Assembly (NCBI RefSeq): GCF_026041215.1
Contig: NZ_JAPEIQ010000031.1
Span: forward strand, 56,690-120,689
DNA length: 64,000 nt
DNA from: Hoyosella sp. YIM 151337
Lineage (GTDB): Bacteria; Actinomycetota; Actinomycetes; Mycobacteriales; Mycobacteriaceae
Direction of reading: 5' to 3'
Below, in pieces: positions 55,599 through 64,000 of this stretch; within the stretch, counting starts at the first letter, position 1, and each line of letters opens with the position of its first letter. The notes under the pieces are model-generated. The model had not been told where the DNA came from, searched no databases, and was given only the letters and a program-made list of their open reading frames with translations. The position numbers and the translations under genes were made by a program.

Positions 55599-56797
55599 CG
55601 GCGTATTTCCTCTCTATGTTCCATCGGCTTTATGCCGCTGGGACTATCGTCGGCTGAGTCGTCCGCCTCCACATGAGCGGGCAGCACAATGGTGAATGTC
55701 GATCCGGTGCCGGGACGGCTCCACATTCTGATCGACCCGTTATGGTTCGCTGCGACGTGCTTGACGATCGCGAGTCCAAGTCCGGTGCCACCGGTGGCAC
55801 GTGAACGGGCCTTATCCACCCGGAAGAACCGTTCAAAGACGCGTTCGTGGTATTCGGGCTCGATGCCGATACCCCGATCGGTCACGCTGATCTCCACATA
55901 TCCGTCGCGCACATTGCGGCTGATCGTAACGGGAGTCTTAGGCGGCGAGTAGGAGATCGCGTTGGACAGGAGGTTGGTGAGCGCGGTGACGAGCAGCGTG
56001 CGGTCGCCGAGGACTTCAAGCCCACTCGGGAAGTCCGCGGTGATGGTTATTTCGGCTGCGTCAGCGGCCACCGCCGACCGCTCCATGGCCTCGGTGACCA
56101 CCGAGTCGACATCGACCACGTCGAGGTCGGGCAGTTTCTCGGCACCCTGTAAACGAGAAAGCGCGATCAGTTCGTTAACCATGTTGCCCAGCCTGGTGGA
56201 TTCGTGCAGCATCTTCTCGCCGAAATGGCGTACTGAGTCTGGATCGTCGGCGGACTCGAGTAACGCTTCAGTGAGAAGGCTTACCGCTCCCACCGGAGTT
56301 TTCAGTTCATGGCTGACATTTGCAACAAAATCGCGGCGCGTCGCTTCCATGCGGACTTGTTCCGAATCGTCCTCCGCATAGATCACCGCGATTCGGGGGT
56401 CAGCAGAGTGGAGCAGATGTACGTGCCCGCGCACCGAGACCGCGCTGCGCGGAAATGGCTGCATTTTCGTTGACACGTCGAAATCGACGCTTTCACCCGA
56501 ATCGAAGACTTTCTGGCTCGCGGCCCACGCCCGGTCATCCAGAAGGTGATTACGAACCACACCGAGTTCCTCGACCCGGAAGTTGGAGAGCAGCACGTGC
56601 TGGTGCTCGTCGACCACCGCGATACCAATCGGCGACGAGGAGACGACCAGATCCAGAACCTGCGAGACGGTGAGGCCCTCGCGGTCCGCTGCGCGCGCCT
56701 GGGCGCGTGCTTGCAAGCGGGAATTGATTGCCGATCCGGCAATCGCTCCGAGGGCCGCCGCAAGCACCGCCAGCAGTACAGCCTGAACGATCGTCAC
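55595..56797 (-). CDS. senX3: Sensor histidine kinase SenX3
   Basis: A 400-residue membrane kinase. One or two N-terminal hydrophobic segments (residues 3-24), a PAS-like domain (SSPIGIAVVDEHQHVLLSN), the H-box VSHELKTPVGA with His163, and an ATPase domain with N-box, DRGIGIEPE, FERFFRVD and GTGLGLAIVKH. It phosphorylates RegX3, encoded directly downstream with a 4-bp overlap. Upstream lies a 165-bp region with GTTC direct repeats (56892, 56902) that may be a PHO-type box. Confidence 0.95.
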   Translation of the reverse strand: MTIVQAVLLAVLAAALGAIAGSAINSRLQARAQARAADREGLTVSQVLDLVVSSSPIGIAVVDEHQHVLLSNFRVEELGVVRNHLLDDRAWAASQKVFDSGESVDFDVSTKMQPFPRSAVSVRGHVHLLHSADPRIAVIYAEDDSEQVRMEATRRDFVANVSHELKTPVGAVSLLTEALLESADDPDSVRHFGEKMLHESTRLGNMVNELIALSRLQGAEKLPDLDVVDVDSVVTEAMERSAVAADAAEITITADFPSGLEVLGDRTLLVTALTNLLSNAISYSPPKTPVTISRNVRDGYVEISVTDRGIGIEPEYHERVFERFFRVDKARSRATGGTGLGLAIVKHVAANHNGSIRMWSRPGTGSTFTIVLPAHVEADDSADDSPSGIKPMEHREEIRR

Positions 56798-56962
56798 ATA
56801 GTGAATCGTACGGAAAAAGGTACAGCCGCCCTAATTTCACGTGCACATTTCAATACAAGTCACACCTAGCGCGAAGGGTGTTTCCCGATTAGTTCCCTGT
56901 TGTTCACTAAACGTATAGCGAGCCGCAGAATTCGCGCCAAGATCGCTCTTTCACGCGTGGTT

Positions 56963-57718
56963 TCACTTGCGCTGAGCGCCCTGGGCAGCAACCGCTGCGG
57001 CACCCGCAGCTGCAGCGGCGGGATCGAGATAAGTGCCGCCCGGGTTTGATGGCTTCAGGTCGTCACCGCTGAATTCGTACACCAGTGGAATGCCGGTCGG
57101 GATGTTCAATCCCGCGATCTCCTCATCCGAAATACCATCAAGGTGCTTGACTAGCGCACGGAGCGAGTTTCCGTGAGCAGCGACCAGCACCGTCTTGCCG
57201 GCACGCAAGTCAGCGGTGATCGTCTCTTCCCAGTACGGGAGCAGGCGCTCGACCACATCGGCGAGGCATTCCGTCAAGGGCCCACCGTCGATGTCGGCGT
57301 ATCGAACGTCCGTGTCCTGACTGAACTCGCTGCCTCGCTCGATCGGCGGCGGTGGCGTGTCATAGCTGCGCCGCCACATCATGAACTGGTCGTCACCGAA
57401 CTCAGCGAGCACCTGCGCTTTGTTCTTGCCCTGCAGCGCTCCATAGTGACGCTCGTTGAGGCGCCAATCGCGGTGCACTGGGATCCACAGCCGGTCCGCC
57501 GCATCAAGCGCCACGTGTGCGGTGCCGATCGCGCGCCGCAGCAGCGACGTGTACAGCACGTCCGGGAGAACATCTTTTTCGACGAGAAGCTCACCGGCCC
57601 GCTTCGCTTCACCGGTGCCTTTCTCTGTGAGAGGTACATCCACCCAGCCTGTGAAGAGGTTGAGCGCGTTCCATTCACTTTCACCGTGCCGAAGCAAAAC
57701 AAGGGTTCCGATACTCAT
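56963..57718 (-). CDS. gpmA: 2,3-bisphosphoglycerate-dependent phosphoglycerate mutase
   Basis: Glycolytic enzyme interconverting 3- and 2-phosphoglycerate. The catalytic His11 is in [10 protein letters not shown] and the second His in [23 protein letters not shown] is the family loop. The ATG at 57718 (MSIGTLVLL) is chosen with GAGG about 9 bp upstream; starts at 57727 and 57757 are less likely. The last 20 residues are an Ala-rich tail ([13 protein letters not shown]) not typical of the enzyme core. Same order as in mycobacteria, upstream of senX3. Confidence 0.95.
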   Translation of the reverse strand: MSIGTLVLLRHGESEWNALNLFTGWVDVPLTEKGTGEAKRAGELLVEKDVLPDVLYTSLLRRAIGTAHVALDAADRLWIPVHRDWRLNERHYGALQGKNKAQVLAEFGDDQFMMWRRSYDTPPPPIERGSEFSQDTDVRYADIDGGPLTECLADVVERLLPYWEETITADLRAGKTVLVAAHGNSLRALVKHLDGISDEEIAGLNIPTGIPLVYEFSGDDLKPSNPGGTYLDPAAAAAGAAAVAAQGAQRK

Positions 57719-57791
57719 GCCCATCATCCTCGCATGAGCACCGGACCCTCGCGCCACGTCAGCGCGCGATCACCTCAGCATCTGAGACGGA

Positions 57792-59381
57792 TTACGCGGA
57801 CGCGGTTTCCCGGGCACGCAAATCCTTGCGCAGGATCTTGCCGCTGGCAGACTTCGGTACCGCGTCGAGGAACTCCACCACACGGACCTTCTTATGCGGG
57901 GACACGCGCTCCCCCACAAAGTCGATTACATCCTGTTCGGACAAGTCCGCTTCCGGCTGCCTCACGACGAACGCTTTCGGTACTTCCTCGCCTTCTTCGT
58001 CGTGCACACCGATGACCGCAGCATCTGCGATCTGCGGGTGGGTGAGCAGCAGTGCTTCAAGTTCTGCGGGCGGGACCTGATAGCCCTTGTACTTGATGAG
58101 TTCCTTGAGCCGGTCGACGATCGTCACCACACCGTCGGGGGTTACCGTAGCGATATCGCCAGTGCGCAGGAAACCGTCGCTAGTGATCGTCTCGGCTGTG
58201 GCCTCATCATTCCCCAAGTAACCGCGCATAATGTTGGGTCCCTTGCACCACAACTCGCCGGGCTCACTGACTCCGGACTCCGGCAGCTGGACTTCCTCAC
58301 CCGTCACTGGGTCAACGAGTTTGCACTCCATGTTGGGCACCGTGAACCCCACAGAGTCGAGCGCTACGTCATCACGATCCACCGGTATCAGGTGGCTGAC
58401 CGGGCTCATTTCGCTCATGCCGTAGCCCTGGCGAACCGAGCAGCCCAGCCGGTCCGCAACCGCCTTGCCCAGATTTGCGTCCAGCGGCGCTGCCCCAGAG
58501 AACACGAGTTCCACGCTAGAAAGGTCGAATTGGTCAACGGCCGGGTGCTTCGCGAGCGCCACTGCTATCGGCGGGGCGATGAACACCTGGGTGCACTTGT
58601 GCTCCGAGGTGATGCGCAAGAATTCCATCAGATCAAATCGCGGCATGGTGACCAGCGCCGACCGGTTTCGCAGCGCGATGTTGAGCAGCACCGTCATGCC
58701 GTAAATGTGAAAGAACGGCAGCACCGACAGAATACGGTGCTGGCCGCCCCCGAGCGCACCGCTTGACTGGCACACATTGGCAACGAGGTTGCGGTGCGTC
58801 AGCATGACCCCTTTCGGGCGTCCTGTGGTTCCCGATGAGTAAGGCAGCACCGCGAGGTGCTCAGCCGGGTCAATCGTCACTCGCGGCGTCGGTGCGAGTT
58901 CTGTCAGGAGATCACGCAGCGATGCATGGCCCTCCGCGCCGTCGAGAACAACAATCTTGTCGTCATCCAGACCTGCGGCTGCGGCGCCTTCCTTCGCCTG
59001 CGGAAGCAGCGGGGAAACAGTGAACAAGAATTTCGCGCCCGAATCGCTGAGCTGTTTCTCGATGTCCCCTGCGGTGTACAGCGCATTGATCGTCGTCGCT
59101 GTTGCTCCCGCGCGCAGGATGCCGTGGAAGACCGCACCAAATGCTGGAACGTTCGGCGAGTGAAGCGCAACGACGTCGCCTGGCTCGATCCCCCGCGCAG
59201 CCAGCGCGCCCGCCACCCCATTGATCTGCGCAATGAGCTGGCCGTAGGTCGTGACTGAACCAGATGGCCCATCGATGAAGGCAGGCAGTTCGAGTTCAGC
59301 GTCGGTAATCGATCCGAAGAGGAACTCGTAAACACTGGTGGCTGGGATTTCGACGTCAGGAAATGGACTGTGGAAGCTCAT
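57792..59381 (-). CDS. Acyl-CoA ligase of the 4-coumarate/fatty acid family
   Basis: A 529-residue ANL-superfamily adenylating enzyme. The phosphate loop reads YSSGTTGRPKGVMLTH; other motifs are GYGMSEMSP, GELWCKGPNIMRGYL, GFLRTGDIA and the hinge DRLKELIKYKGYQVPPAELE. The C-terminal catalytic Lys lies in PKSASGKILRK. It activates a carboxylic acid as CoA thioester; 4-coumarate ligases and medium-chain fatty acid ligases share this form, so the substrate is open. GAGGAG lies 5-6 bp before the ATG. No such gene stands between gpmA and the YbjN gene in M. tuberculosis, so it is a lineage-specific insertion. Confidence 0.92.
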   Translation of the reverse strand: MSFHSPFPDVEIPATSVYEFLFGSITDAELELPAFIDGPSGSVTTYGQLIAQINGVAGALAARGIEPGDVVALHSPNVPAFGAVFHGILRAGATATTINALYTAGDIEKQLSDSGAKFLFTVSPLLPQAKEGAAAAGLDDDKIVVLDGAEGHASLRDLLTELAPTPRVTIDPAEHLAVLPYSSGTTGRPKGVMLTHRNLVANVCQSSGALGGGQHRILSVLPFFHIYGMTVLLNIALRNRSALVTMPRFDLMEFLRITSEHKCTQVFIAPPIAVALAKHPAVDQFDLSSVELVFSGAAPLDANLGKAVADRLGCSVRQGYGMSEMSPVSHLIPVDRDDVALDSVGFTVPNMECKLVDPVTGEEVQLPESGVSEPGELWCKGPNIMRGYLGNDEATAETITSDGFLRTGDIATVTPDGVVTIVDRLKELIKYKGYQVPPAELEALLLTHPQIADAAVIGVHDEEGEEVPKAFVVRQPEADLSEQDVIDFVGERVSPHKKVRVVEFLDAVPKSASGKILRKDLRARETASA

Positions 59382-59480
59382 TGTGCTCCTCGCTGCAGGC
59401 GAAATGCGGTGTGATTTCGCCCACCGTAGCACCCTCCTTTGCGCTGCACTTTAAGCGACCTCCGCATGTGGTCGCCAGCG

Positions 59481-60056
59481 TCAGGGGCTCCCGGCCGCCC
59501 CTGGCCGGGAGCCGCGCTGGGAGTCAGAATCCTTGTCCCCGTTGCTCTCTCCATTTTTCATGAGATGTTCGAACGCTTTGAGGTTGGCAAGCGACTCGCC
59601 GCGAGAAATTCGCCAGTCCCATTCTCTGCGGATTGATGAGATGAACCCGATCTCAAGCAGAACATTGAAATCGCCGTCAGCCGCTTCGAGTACCTGTCCC
59701 AGGAGGCGGTCGAGTTCGTCGGGCGTCACTGCGTGGTGCGACATCCGGCCGACGAGGTAGATATCGCCATTGCGATCGATCGTGTACGCAACGCCATATA
59801 GTCGGCGATTTCGCTGCAGCAGATACTGATGGACGGCGGGTTCGTTCTCGTCCGGGTGCCGGCACACGAAAGCTTCGATACGTACGCCGTGCACACCGAC
59901 CGTCAGCAGGCAGGTGGTCTTGAGCTTGCGAACGCCCGGCAGTTCTACGATGACGTGCTCATCGCCGCGACGCTCATAGGTGAGCTCGCGATCCTTCAGG
60001 GTCTCCTCAATTGTGGCGAGTGACCGTTGGACGTCCTCGGTGACATCTTCTGCCAT
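59481..60056 (-). CDS. YbjN-domain protein (Rv0487-like)
   Basis: A 191-residue protein with a YbjN/T3SS-chaperone-like fold: IEETLKDRELTYERRGDEHVIVELPG, QYLLQRNRRLYGVAYTIDRNG and RISRGESLANLKAFEHLM segments (quoted in part). The final 20 residues are charged and low-complexity. Function is unknown; YbjN proteins are often stress- or regulation-related. AAGGAG precedes the ATG. It lies beside mshA as in mycobacteria, here separated from it by the repeat lipoprotein gene. Its last codons form a terminator-like hairpin. Confidence 0.88.
   Translation of the reverse strand: MAEDVTEDVQRSLATIEETLKDRELTYERRGDEHVIVELPGVRKLKTTCLLTVGVHGVRIEAFVCRHPDENEPAVHQYLLQRNRRLYGVAYTIDRNGDIYLVGRMSHHAVTPDELDRLLGQVLEAADGDFNVLLEIGFISSIRREWDWRISRGESLANLKAFEHLMKNGESNGDKDSDSQRGSRPGAAGSP
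59486..59513 (-). terminator. GC hairpin at the end of the YbjN gene
   Basis: GGCTCCCGGCC (59486-59496) and GGCCGGGAGCC (59503-59513) form a perfect 11-bp stem with a 6-nt loop. It lies within the last codons of the minus-strand gene and is followed by no T-tract. It could terminate the YbjN transcript before the acyl-CoA ligase gene. Confidence 0.5.
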
Positions 60057-60304
60057 GCCTTCGCTCTCCTTCCGGGGGCCTGCTCACTCCAGAGTGCCAT
60101 GTTCGACGGCTCGCCCTACGCGCGAAGATAAGGATTGCATCCCGCAAAAGCGGGTTCCGCCGCGCCACAAACATTTTGATCGGCACACTGATTCCGGCCG
60201 ATTCCGCCAAGATCGACTGCGATTTCCAACACGCTGGTTTAATACGCGTATACAGCTTCGGTGCCGTGTGCGCCGAAGACAACTCTCAGCAGGAAGGACC
60301 AAGT

Positions 60305-60988
60305 GTGAAAGCCTCCTACGCACGCCTAGCCGCGGCCCTTTGCGCCCTCCCCCTCGTCCTCGCCGCCTGTGGCGACAACGGCACGACAGACGATGACGCG
60401 GCCCCTGCCACCACGCCGGTGGCAACAGAGGACGCGCCAGCCCAAGAAACTGACGCAGAGGGCAGCTGGGACCGGGACGGGCAGCCAGTTGATGGCGGCC
60501 CCACCGGCGCTGACGGCTCCACCGGAAACAACCTCACTCACGACTACTGCGCGCATAACCAAGACCCAGCCTGCCCCGTCGGCAGCTACACCGGCCCACA
60601 CGTCACGGTCCATGACAATCACGGGCATTGGGACAACGACGGACAGCCGCAAAACGGCGGCCCTACCGGCGCTGACGGCTCCACTGGCAATAACTTGACG
60701 CAGGAGCACTGCGCCCAGAACGAAGACCCAGGCTGCCCGGCAGGCAGCTACGTCGGTCCTGACGCGATCCCGGACCCTGATGGCAGCCCCCACTACGTTC
60801 AGTGTGAGGGCACCATCTGCACCAACCCCAACCATGGGGGTGCCGCCGGCGGATACTGGGACGCAGACGGCCAGGCGGTGCTCGGCGGTCCGGTCGGCGC
60901 GGACGGTTCGACGGACAACGGGGTTTCCCAGGACTACTGCGCCGAGAACGAAGATCCAGCCTGCCCGGTCGGCAGCTATCAGGGCTGA
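60305..60988 (+). CDS. Secreted lipoprotein with three Cys-paired GADGST repeats
   Basis: A 227-residue protein with lipoprotein signal (LPLVLAAC, lipidation at Cys22) and an Asp/Ala/Thr-rich linker to residue 52. Three imperfect repeats begin at residues 53, 107 and 183. Each has a WDxDGQ start, GGPTGADGSTGNN (third copy GGPVGADGSTDNG), then a CAxNxDPxCP motif with two Cys eight residues apart, and GSY. A spacer between repeats two and three has two more Cys (QCEGTIC). I recognise no family. GGAAGGA precedes the GTG. It lies between the divergent YbjN gene and the convergent mshA. Confidence 0.88.
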   Translation: MKASYARLAAALCALPLVLAACGDNGTTDDDAAPATTPVATEDAPAQETDAEGSWDRDGQPVDGGPTGADGSTGNNLTHDYCAHNQDPACPVGSYTGPHVTVHDNHGHWDNDGQPQNGGPTGADGSTGNNLTQEHCAQNEDPGCPAGSYVGPDAIPDPDGSPHYVQCEGTICTNPNHGGAAGGYWDADGQAVLGGPVGADGSTDNGVSQDYCAENEDPACPVGSYQG

Positions 60989-61009
60989 CCGAGCGATCCA
61001 CGCACGGCG

Positions 61010-62386
61010 CTACGCTCCGGCACGCTCGGCAGCGAACTCCTTGCGCCCTCTGCGGACCGCCAGATCGGCGACCCGGCTGCGCAGCCGGGTCGCCCCGGCG
61101 AGCGCCGACACCATCGCCGCCTTCTTCGGTGCGCCTGCAACCGCGCTGTGATAGCTGCGGAGCAGGCCCTCGGCCGTGTGCGACCACGAAAACCGGGCCG
61201 CATGGCGCGGCGCCGCGCCTGCGTACGCGGCTCGGCGCGCATCGTCAGCGAGTAGCTCGCTGATCGTCCTGGCCCATTCGCCCGGCGCGTGACCGCTGAT
61301 CAGCGTGCCCGTCACGCCGTCGTCGACAGCAACGCCGAGACCACCGACGTCAGCGGCCACAACCGGTGTTCCGCACGCTTGCGCCTCAATGGCCACGAGC
61401 CCGAATGACTCGGAATAACTCGGCACCGCAACCACGTCCGACGCCCGATACACCTGCGCCAACCGCTCCGGCGGCTGAGGCGGGAGAAATGTCACCCGAT
61501 CGGCGACGCCGAGTTCCCTGGCAAGCCGTACTAGCGAGTACGACTGCTCAGCCGTGCCCGAATGACCTCCTACGACCAGAACTCGCAGCCGCGTCGCTGG
61601 GTCGTTCCGCGCAATGTCGGCCGCCGCGCGCACAATCACGTCCGGCGCCTTGAGCGGCTGTATGCGGCCGACGAATGTCACGATCGCCTCGTCGGGACGC
61701 AACCCCAGCTCGACGCGCGCTGCCAGCTGACTGGCGGGTCCATATACACTCAGGTCCGCTCCGGGCGCGACGATATCGATCTTGGCAGGATCTGCAGCGT
61801 AATACTGACGCAGCGCGTCCCGCTCGTCTGCGGTGTTGACGACCAGCCGGTCCGCCTCCCCCACGACCTGCCGCTCCCCTGCCTGGCGCGCTAGCGGCTC
61901 TGGGGTATCTCCCTCTGCGAGGGATGCGTTCTTAACCGCAGCCAGGGTATGCGACGTATGCACGAGCGGCACTGACCACCGGTCGCGGGCGAGCCAGCCA
62001 ACCTGACCGGAAAGCCAATAATGCGAATGCACGAGGTCGTAATAGCCGGGAGCGTGATTAGCCTCTTCACGCAGGACCGCCGCCGTAAACGGGCACAGCT
62101 GGCTCGGCAGGTCGTTCTTACTCAGTCCCTCGAATGGCCCAGCGACAATATTCCGGACCACTACCCCTGGAGCAGCTTCGACGGAGGCGGGGTCGCTAGA
62201 GGATGTCGCGCGGGTGAAGATCTCCACCTCGACACCGCGCGCGGCGAGTTCTTTCGCCGTCTGCAACACATAGACATTCATGCCGCCCGCGTCACCAGTG
62301 CCCGGCTGCGCGAGCGGGGAGGTGTGCACGGTGACGACAGCGATCCGCCGCAGGGACGACCTGCGGTCCGGGTGCGTTGAACTCAC
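61010..62386 (-). CDS. mshA: D-inositol-3-phosphate glycosyltransferase (mycothiol synthesis)
   Basis: A 458-residue GT4 glycosyltransferase that adds N-acetylglucosamine to inositol-3-phosphate, the committing step of mycothiol synthesis. Segments match Msh[66 protein letters not shown] and the E-x7-E motif in [20 protein letters not shown]. Position between the YbjN gene and an SDR/murB pair matches M. tuberculosis Rv0486. The start carries an Arg-rich leader before [11 protein letters not shown], common in this family. Confidence 0.95.
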   Translation of the reverse strand: MSSTHPDRRSSLRRIAVVTVHTSPLAQPGTGDAGGMNVYVLQTAKELAARGVEVEIFTRATSSSDPASVEAAPGVVVRNIVAGPFEGLSKNDLPSQLCPFTAAVLREEANHAPGYYDLVHSHYWLSGQVGWLARDRWSVPLVHTSHTLAAVKNASLAEGDTPEPLARQAGERQVVGEADRLVVNTADERDALRQYYAADPAKIDIVAPGADLSVYGPASQLAARVELGLRPDEAIVTFVGRIQPLKAPDVIVRAAADIARNDPATRLRVLVVGGHSGTAEQSYSLVRLARELGVADRVTFLPPQPPERLAQVYRASDVVAVPSYSESFGLVAIEAQACGTPVVAADVGGLGVAVDDGVTGTLISGHAPGEWARTISELLADDARRAAYAGAAPRHAARFSWSHTAEGLLRSYHSAVAGAPKKAAMVSALAGATRLRSRVADLAVRRGRKEFAAERAGA

Positions 62387-62554
62387 TGGGGTAATCCTGC
62401 CCTATCTACTCAGCACTGCGATGCGCCGGGGTGGGTGACACGTCCTTCTAACGCAACTCACGAAGCCGCGAATCTCTTCCACAAAATCGCAAGGAATTTT
62501 CTGCGCCTCCCGAGCGCCATGATCGTCATGTCCCAGCAACTACCATCGGAGCTC

Positions 62555-63304
62555 ATGAGTATTCCTGAAAACACACGCGTTGCTGTTGTGACGGGCGCCA
62601 GTTCGGGTATCGGAGCGGCCACGGCGCGCGCTCTCGCAGCAGCCGGATTTCACGTCATCGCTGGTGCCCGGCGCCGTGATCGTGTCGAGGAACTCGCCCG
62701 TGAAATCGGTGGTACGGCACTGCCACTGGACGTCACAGACGAGGCGTCCGTGGCCGAATTCACGCGCGCGATCCCCCGCGCCGATGTCCTCGTCAATAAC
62801 GCGGGGGGCGCCAAAGGCCTCGAGACCGTCGCTGATGCGGACCTCGACAAATGGCGCTGGATGTGGGAAACAAACGTCCTTGGCACGCTGCGAATGACAC
62901 AAGCTCTGCTTCCGAAACTCATCGACTCCGGTGACGGCCTGATCGTGACGGTGACGTCGATCGCCGCCCTCGAGACGTACCCGGGCGGAGCTGGCTACAC
63001 ATCAGCGAAGCACGCGCAAGGCGTACTGCACCGCACGTTGCGTGACGAACTGCTCGGCAAGCCTGTTCGCCTCACAGAAATTGCACCCGGCGCGGTGGAA
63101 ACCGAATTCTCCACTGTCCGATTCGGCGGCGATGAGAAGCAGGCCGCAAAGGTCTACCAGGGGTTCACTCCCTTGACGGCCAGCGACGTAGCGGAGGTGA
63201 TCAGTTTCGTCGCGACACGGCCGTCACACGTGAATATCGACCAAGTTCTCCTCAAACCCCGCGCGCAGGCGGGTCCGGGCAAGTTCCACCGCGAACCGTC
63301 CTAA
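62555..63304 (+). CDS. Short-chain dehydrogenase/reductase
   Basis: A 249-residue classical SDR with the cofactor motif [17 protein letters not shown], catalytic Ser in VTSIAALE and YTSAKHA (YxxxK). The group resembles 3-hydroxy acid dehydrogenases of the YdfG type (Rv0484c-like). The substrate is unknown. The ATG at 62555 ([12 protein letters not shown]) has GGAG nearby; several upstream in-frame ATGs (62519, 62528) are weaker. Its TAA stop overlaps the TAG of the convergent murB gene (CTAA). Confidence 0.9.
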   Translation: MSIPENTRVAVVTGASSGIGAATARALAAAGFHVIAGARRRDRVEELAREIGGTALPLDVTDEASVAEFTRAIPRADVLVNNAGGAKGLETVADADLDKWRWMWETNVLGTLRMTQALLPKLIDSGDGLIVTVTSIAALETYPGGAGYTSAKHAQGVLHRTLRDELLGKPVRLTEIAPGAVETEFSTVRFGGDEKQAAKVYQGFTPLTASDVAEVISFVATRPSHVNIDQVLLKPRAQAGPGKFHREPS

Positions 63305-64000
63305 AGCTGGGTTCCAACGAACACCGGCTCCGGACGCAACTCGACCCCGAAGGCATCCCGCACCCCATCGCGGACTGTTCGGGCGAGAGCCACGAGATCC
63401 GCGGTGCGCGCGGCCCCGCGGTTGGTAAGCGCGAGAGTGTGTTTTGTCGAGAGCCGGGCGCGCGCGTCCGCGCCCGGGTAACCACGGCCGAAGCCCGCAC
63501 GTTCGATGAGCCAGCCCGCGGACAGCTTGACACCACCATCGGCGGCCGCGAACTGCGGCACCGCTACCTCATCGCCGAGCCGGGACCGTATCGCGTCAAG
63601 CACCGACGGCAACTGGTCCCGGCTCACGATCGGATTCGTAAAGAACGAACCAGCGCTCCACGTGTCATGATCTTGACTGTTCAGTACCATCCCTTTGCGG
63701 CTGCGCAGGTCAAGCACAGCGTCACGCACCTGCCCCGCAGGAAGCCGGTCACCTTCGCGAGCGCCCAGCGTACGGGCAAGCTCGCCGTAGCGGATTGGCG
63801 CACTCAGCCCATCATCGAGAAGCCCCAGCTCCACAGACAGGACGACACCAGTGTCGGTGTTCTTCAGAATGCTGTGCCGGTACGACAGGTGCAGCTCCGC
63901 GGGGTCCGCCCAATGCACATTGCCACTTGCACGGTCGAGAAGTTGCACCCGGCGCAGCGCGGTTGCGATCTCGACACCGTAGGCACCGACATTCTGCACC
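63301..64000 (-). CDS. murB: UDP-N-acetylenolpyruvoylglucosamine reductase, C-terminal part (N-terminus beyond window)
   Basis: The window holds the last about 233 residues of MurB, an FAD enzyme that makes UDP-MurNAc for peptidoglycan. The visible part begins at QNVGAYG, a segment in the FAD domain, and continues with [18 protein letters not shown] (the catalytic Ser), and a C-terminal [15 protein letters not shown] with [15 protein letters not shown]. The reading frame runs off the window end, so the N-terminal FAD region is missing only because of the cut. Same relative order with SDR and mshA as in mycobacteria. Confidence 0.95.
   Translation of the reverse strand, partial: VQNVGAYGVEIATALRRVQLLDRASGNVHWADPAELHLSYRHSILKNTDTGVVLSVELGLLDDGLSAPIRYGELARTLGAREGDRLPAGQVRDAVLDLRSRKGMVLNSQDHDTWSAGSFFTNPIVSRDQLPSVLDAIRSRLGDEVAVPQFAAADGGVKLSAGWLIERAGFGRGYPGADARARLSTKHTLALTNRGAARTADLVALARTVRDGVRDAFGVELRPEPVFVGTQL

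Noticed and set aside
1..64000. CRISPR arrays, insertion sequences, phage genes or attachment sites
   Set aside because: No regularly spaced repeats, transposase or integrase motifs, or target-site duplications were noticed in the window.

Overview
The window is high-GC actinobacterial DNA from a mycolic-acid-type lineage (Mycobacteriales; a Hoyosella-, Rhodococcus- or Gordonia-like genome fits, but the genus cannot be fixed from the sequence alone). Support comes from mshA (mycothiol), senX3-regX3, the hemA-hemC-hemD-hemB order with its flanking genes, the ribosomal micro-protein bS22, and many GTG starts. Two blocks are collinear with Mycobacterium tuberculosis from memory: about 6-18 kb resembles the purD-purB-purC-ptrB-Rv0785 neighbourhood, and about 39.5-64 kb resembles the Rv0482-Rv0514 stretch (murB to the hem operon). 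The 18-39.5 kb between them is accessory. No phage, transposase, CRISPR array or NRPS gene is seen.

Layout. 0-2.8 kb: a truncated metallo-beta-lactamase-fold gene, then a sulP transporter and merR pair behind a promoter with a MerR-like dyad. 2.8-6.1 kb: a two-gene ABC system of the LolD/FtsX type. 6.2-18 kb: flavoprotein, deacetylase-like protein, glutathione peroxidase, oligopeptidase B, purC, HIT protein, purB, TetR regulator, aminotransferase and purD on the minus strand, then a second HIT gene on the plus strand. 18-23.3 kb: a guanidine-III riboswitch driving an SMR guanidinium exporter, a secreted protein, a dienelactone hydrolase, a TPR protein, a membrane protein, tRNA-Thr(UGU) and an NTF2-like protein. 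23.3-27.3 kb: an asymmetric heterodimeric ABC exporter with an orphan mbtH. 27.4-33 kb: trehalose genes otsA and an otsB-GH15 fusion, plus a LacI regulator. 33-36 kb: a znuABC-like zinc uptake operon with a His-rich lipoprotein and a Fur/Zur-type operator candidate. 36-39.6 kb: a fused hydantoinase/5-oxoprolinase. 39.6-46.3 kb: the hem operon with four small membrane protein genes at its distal end. 46.5-54.8 kb: glutaredoxin-like protein, serB1-like, acyltransferase, epimerase-like, bS22, BldC-like, proC, TIM-barrel protein, ppx and a Cys-rich protein. 54.9-64 kb: regX3, senX3, gpmA, acyl-CoA ligase, YbjN protein, a repeat lipoprotein, mshA, an SDR and the 3' part of murB.

Most operons are tightly coupled (ATGA, GTGA or TGATG junctions), and several convergent junctions carry long perfect hairpins. 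The clearest items for a second look are the guanidine-III riboswitch and exporter, the exporter whose two halves carry complementary defects in their ATP sites, the phosphatase-glycosidase fusion in the trehalose locus, the Cys-paired repeat lipoprotein beside mshA, and a long palindrome found twice in the window.
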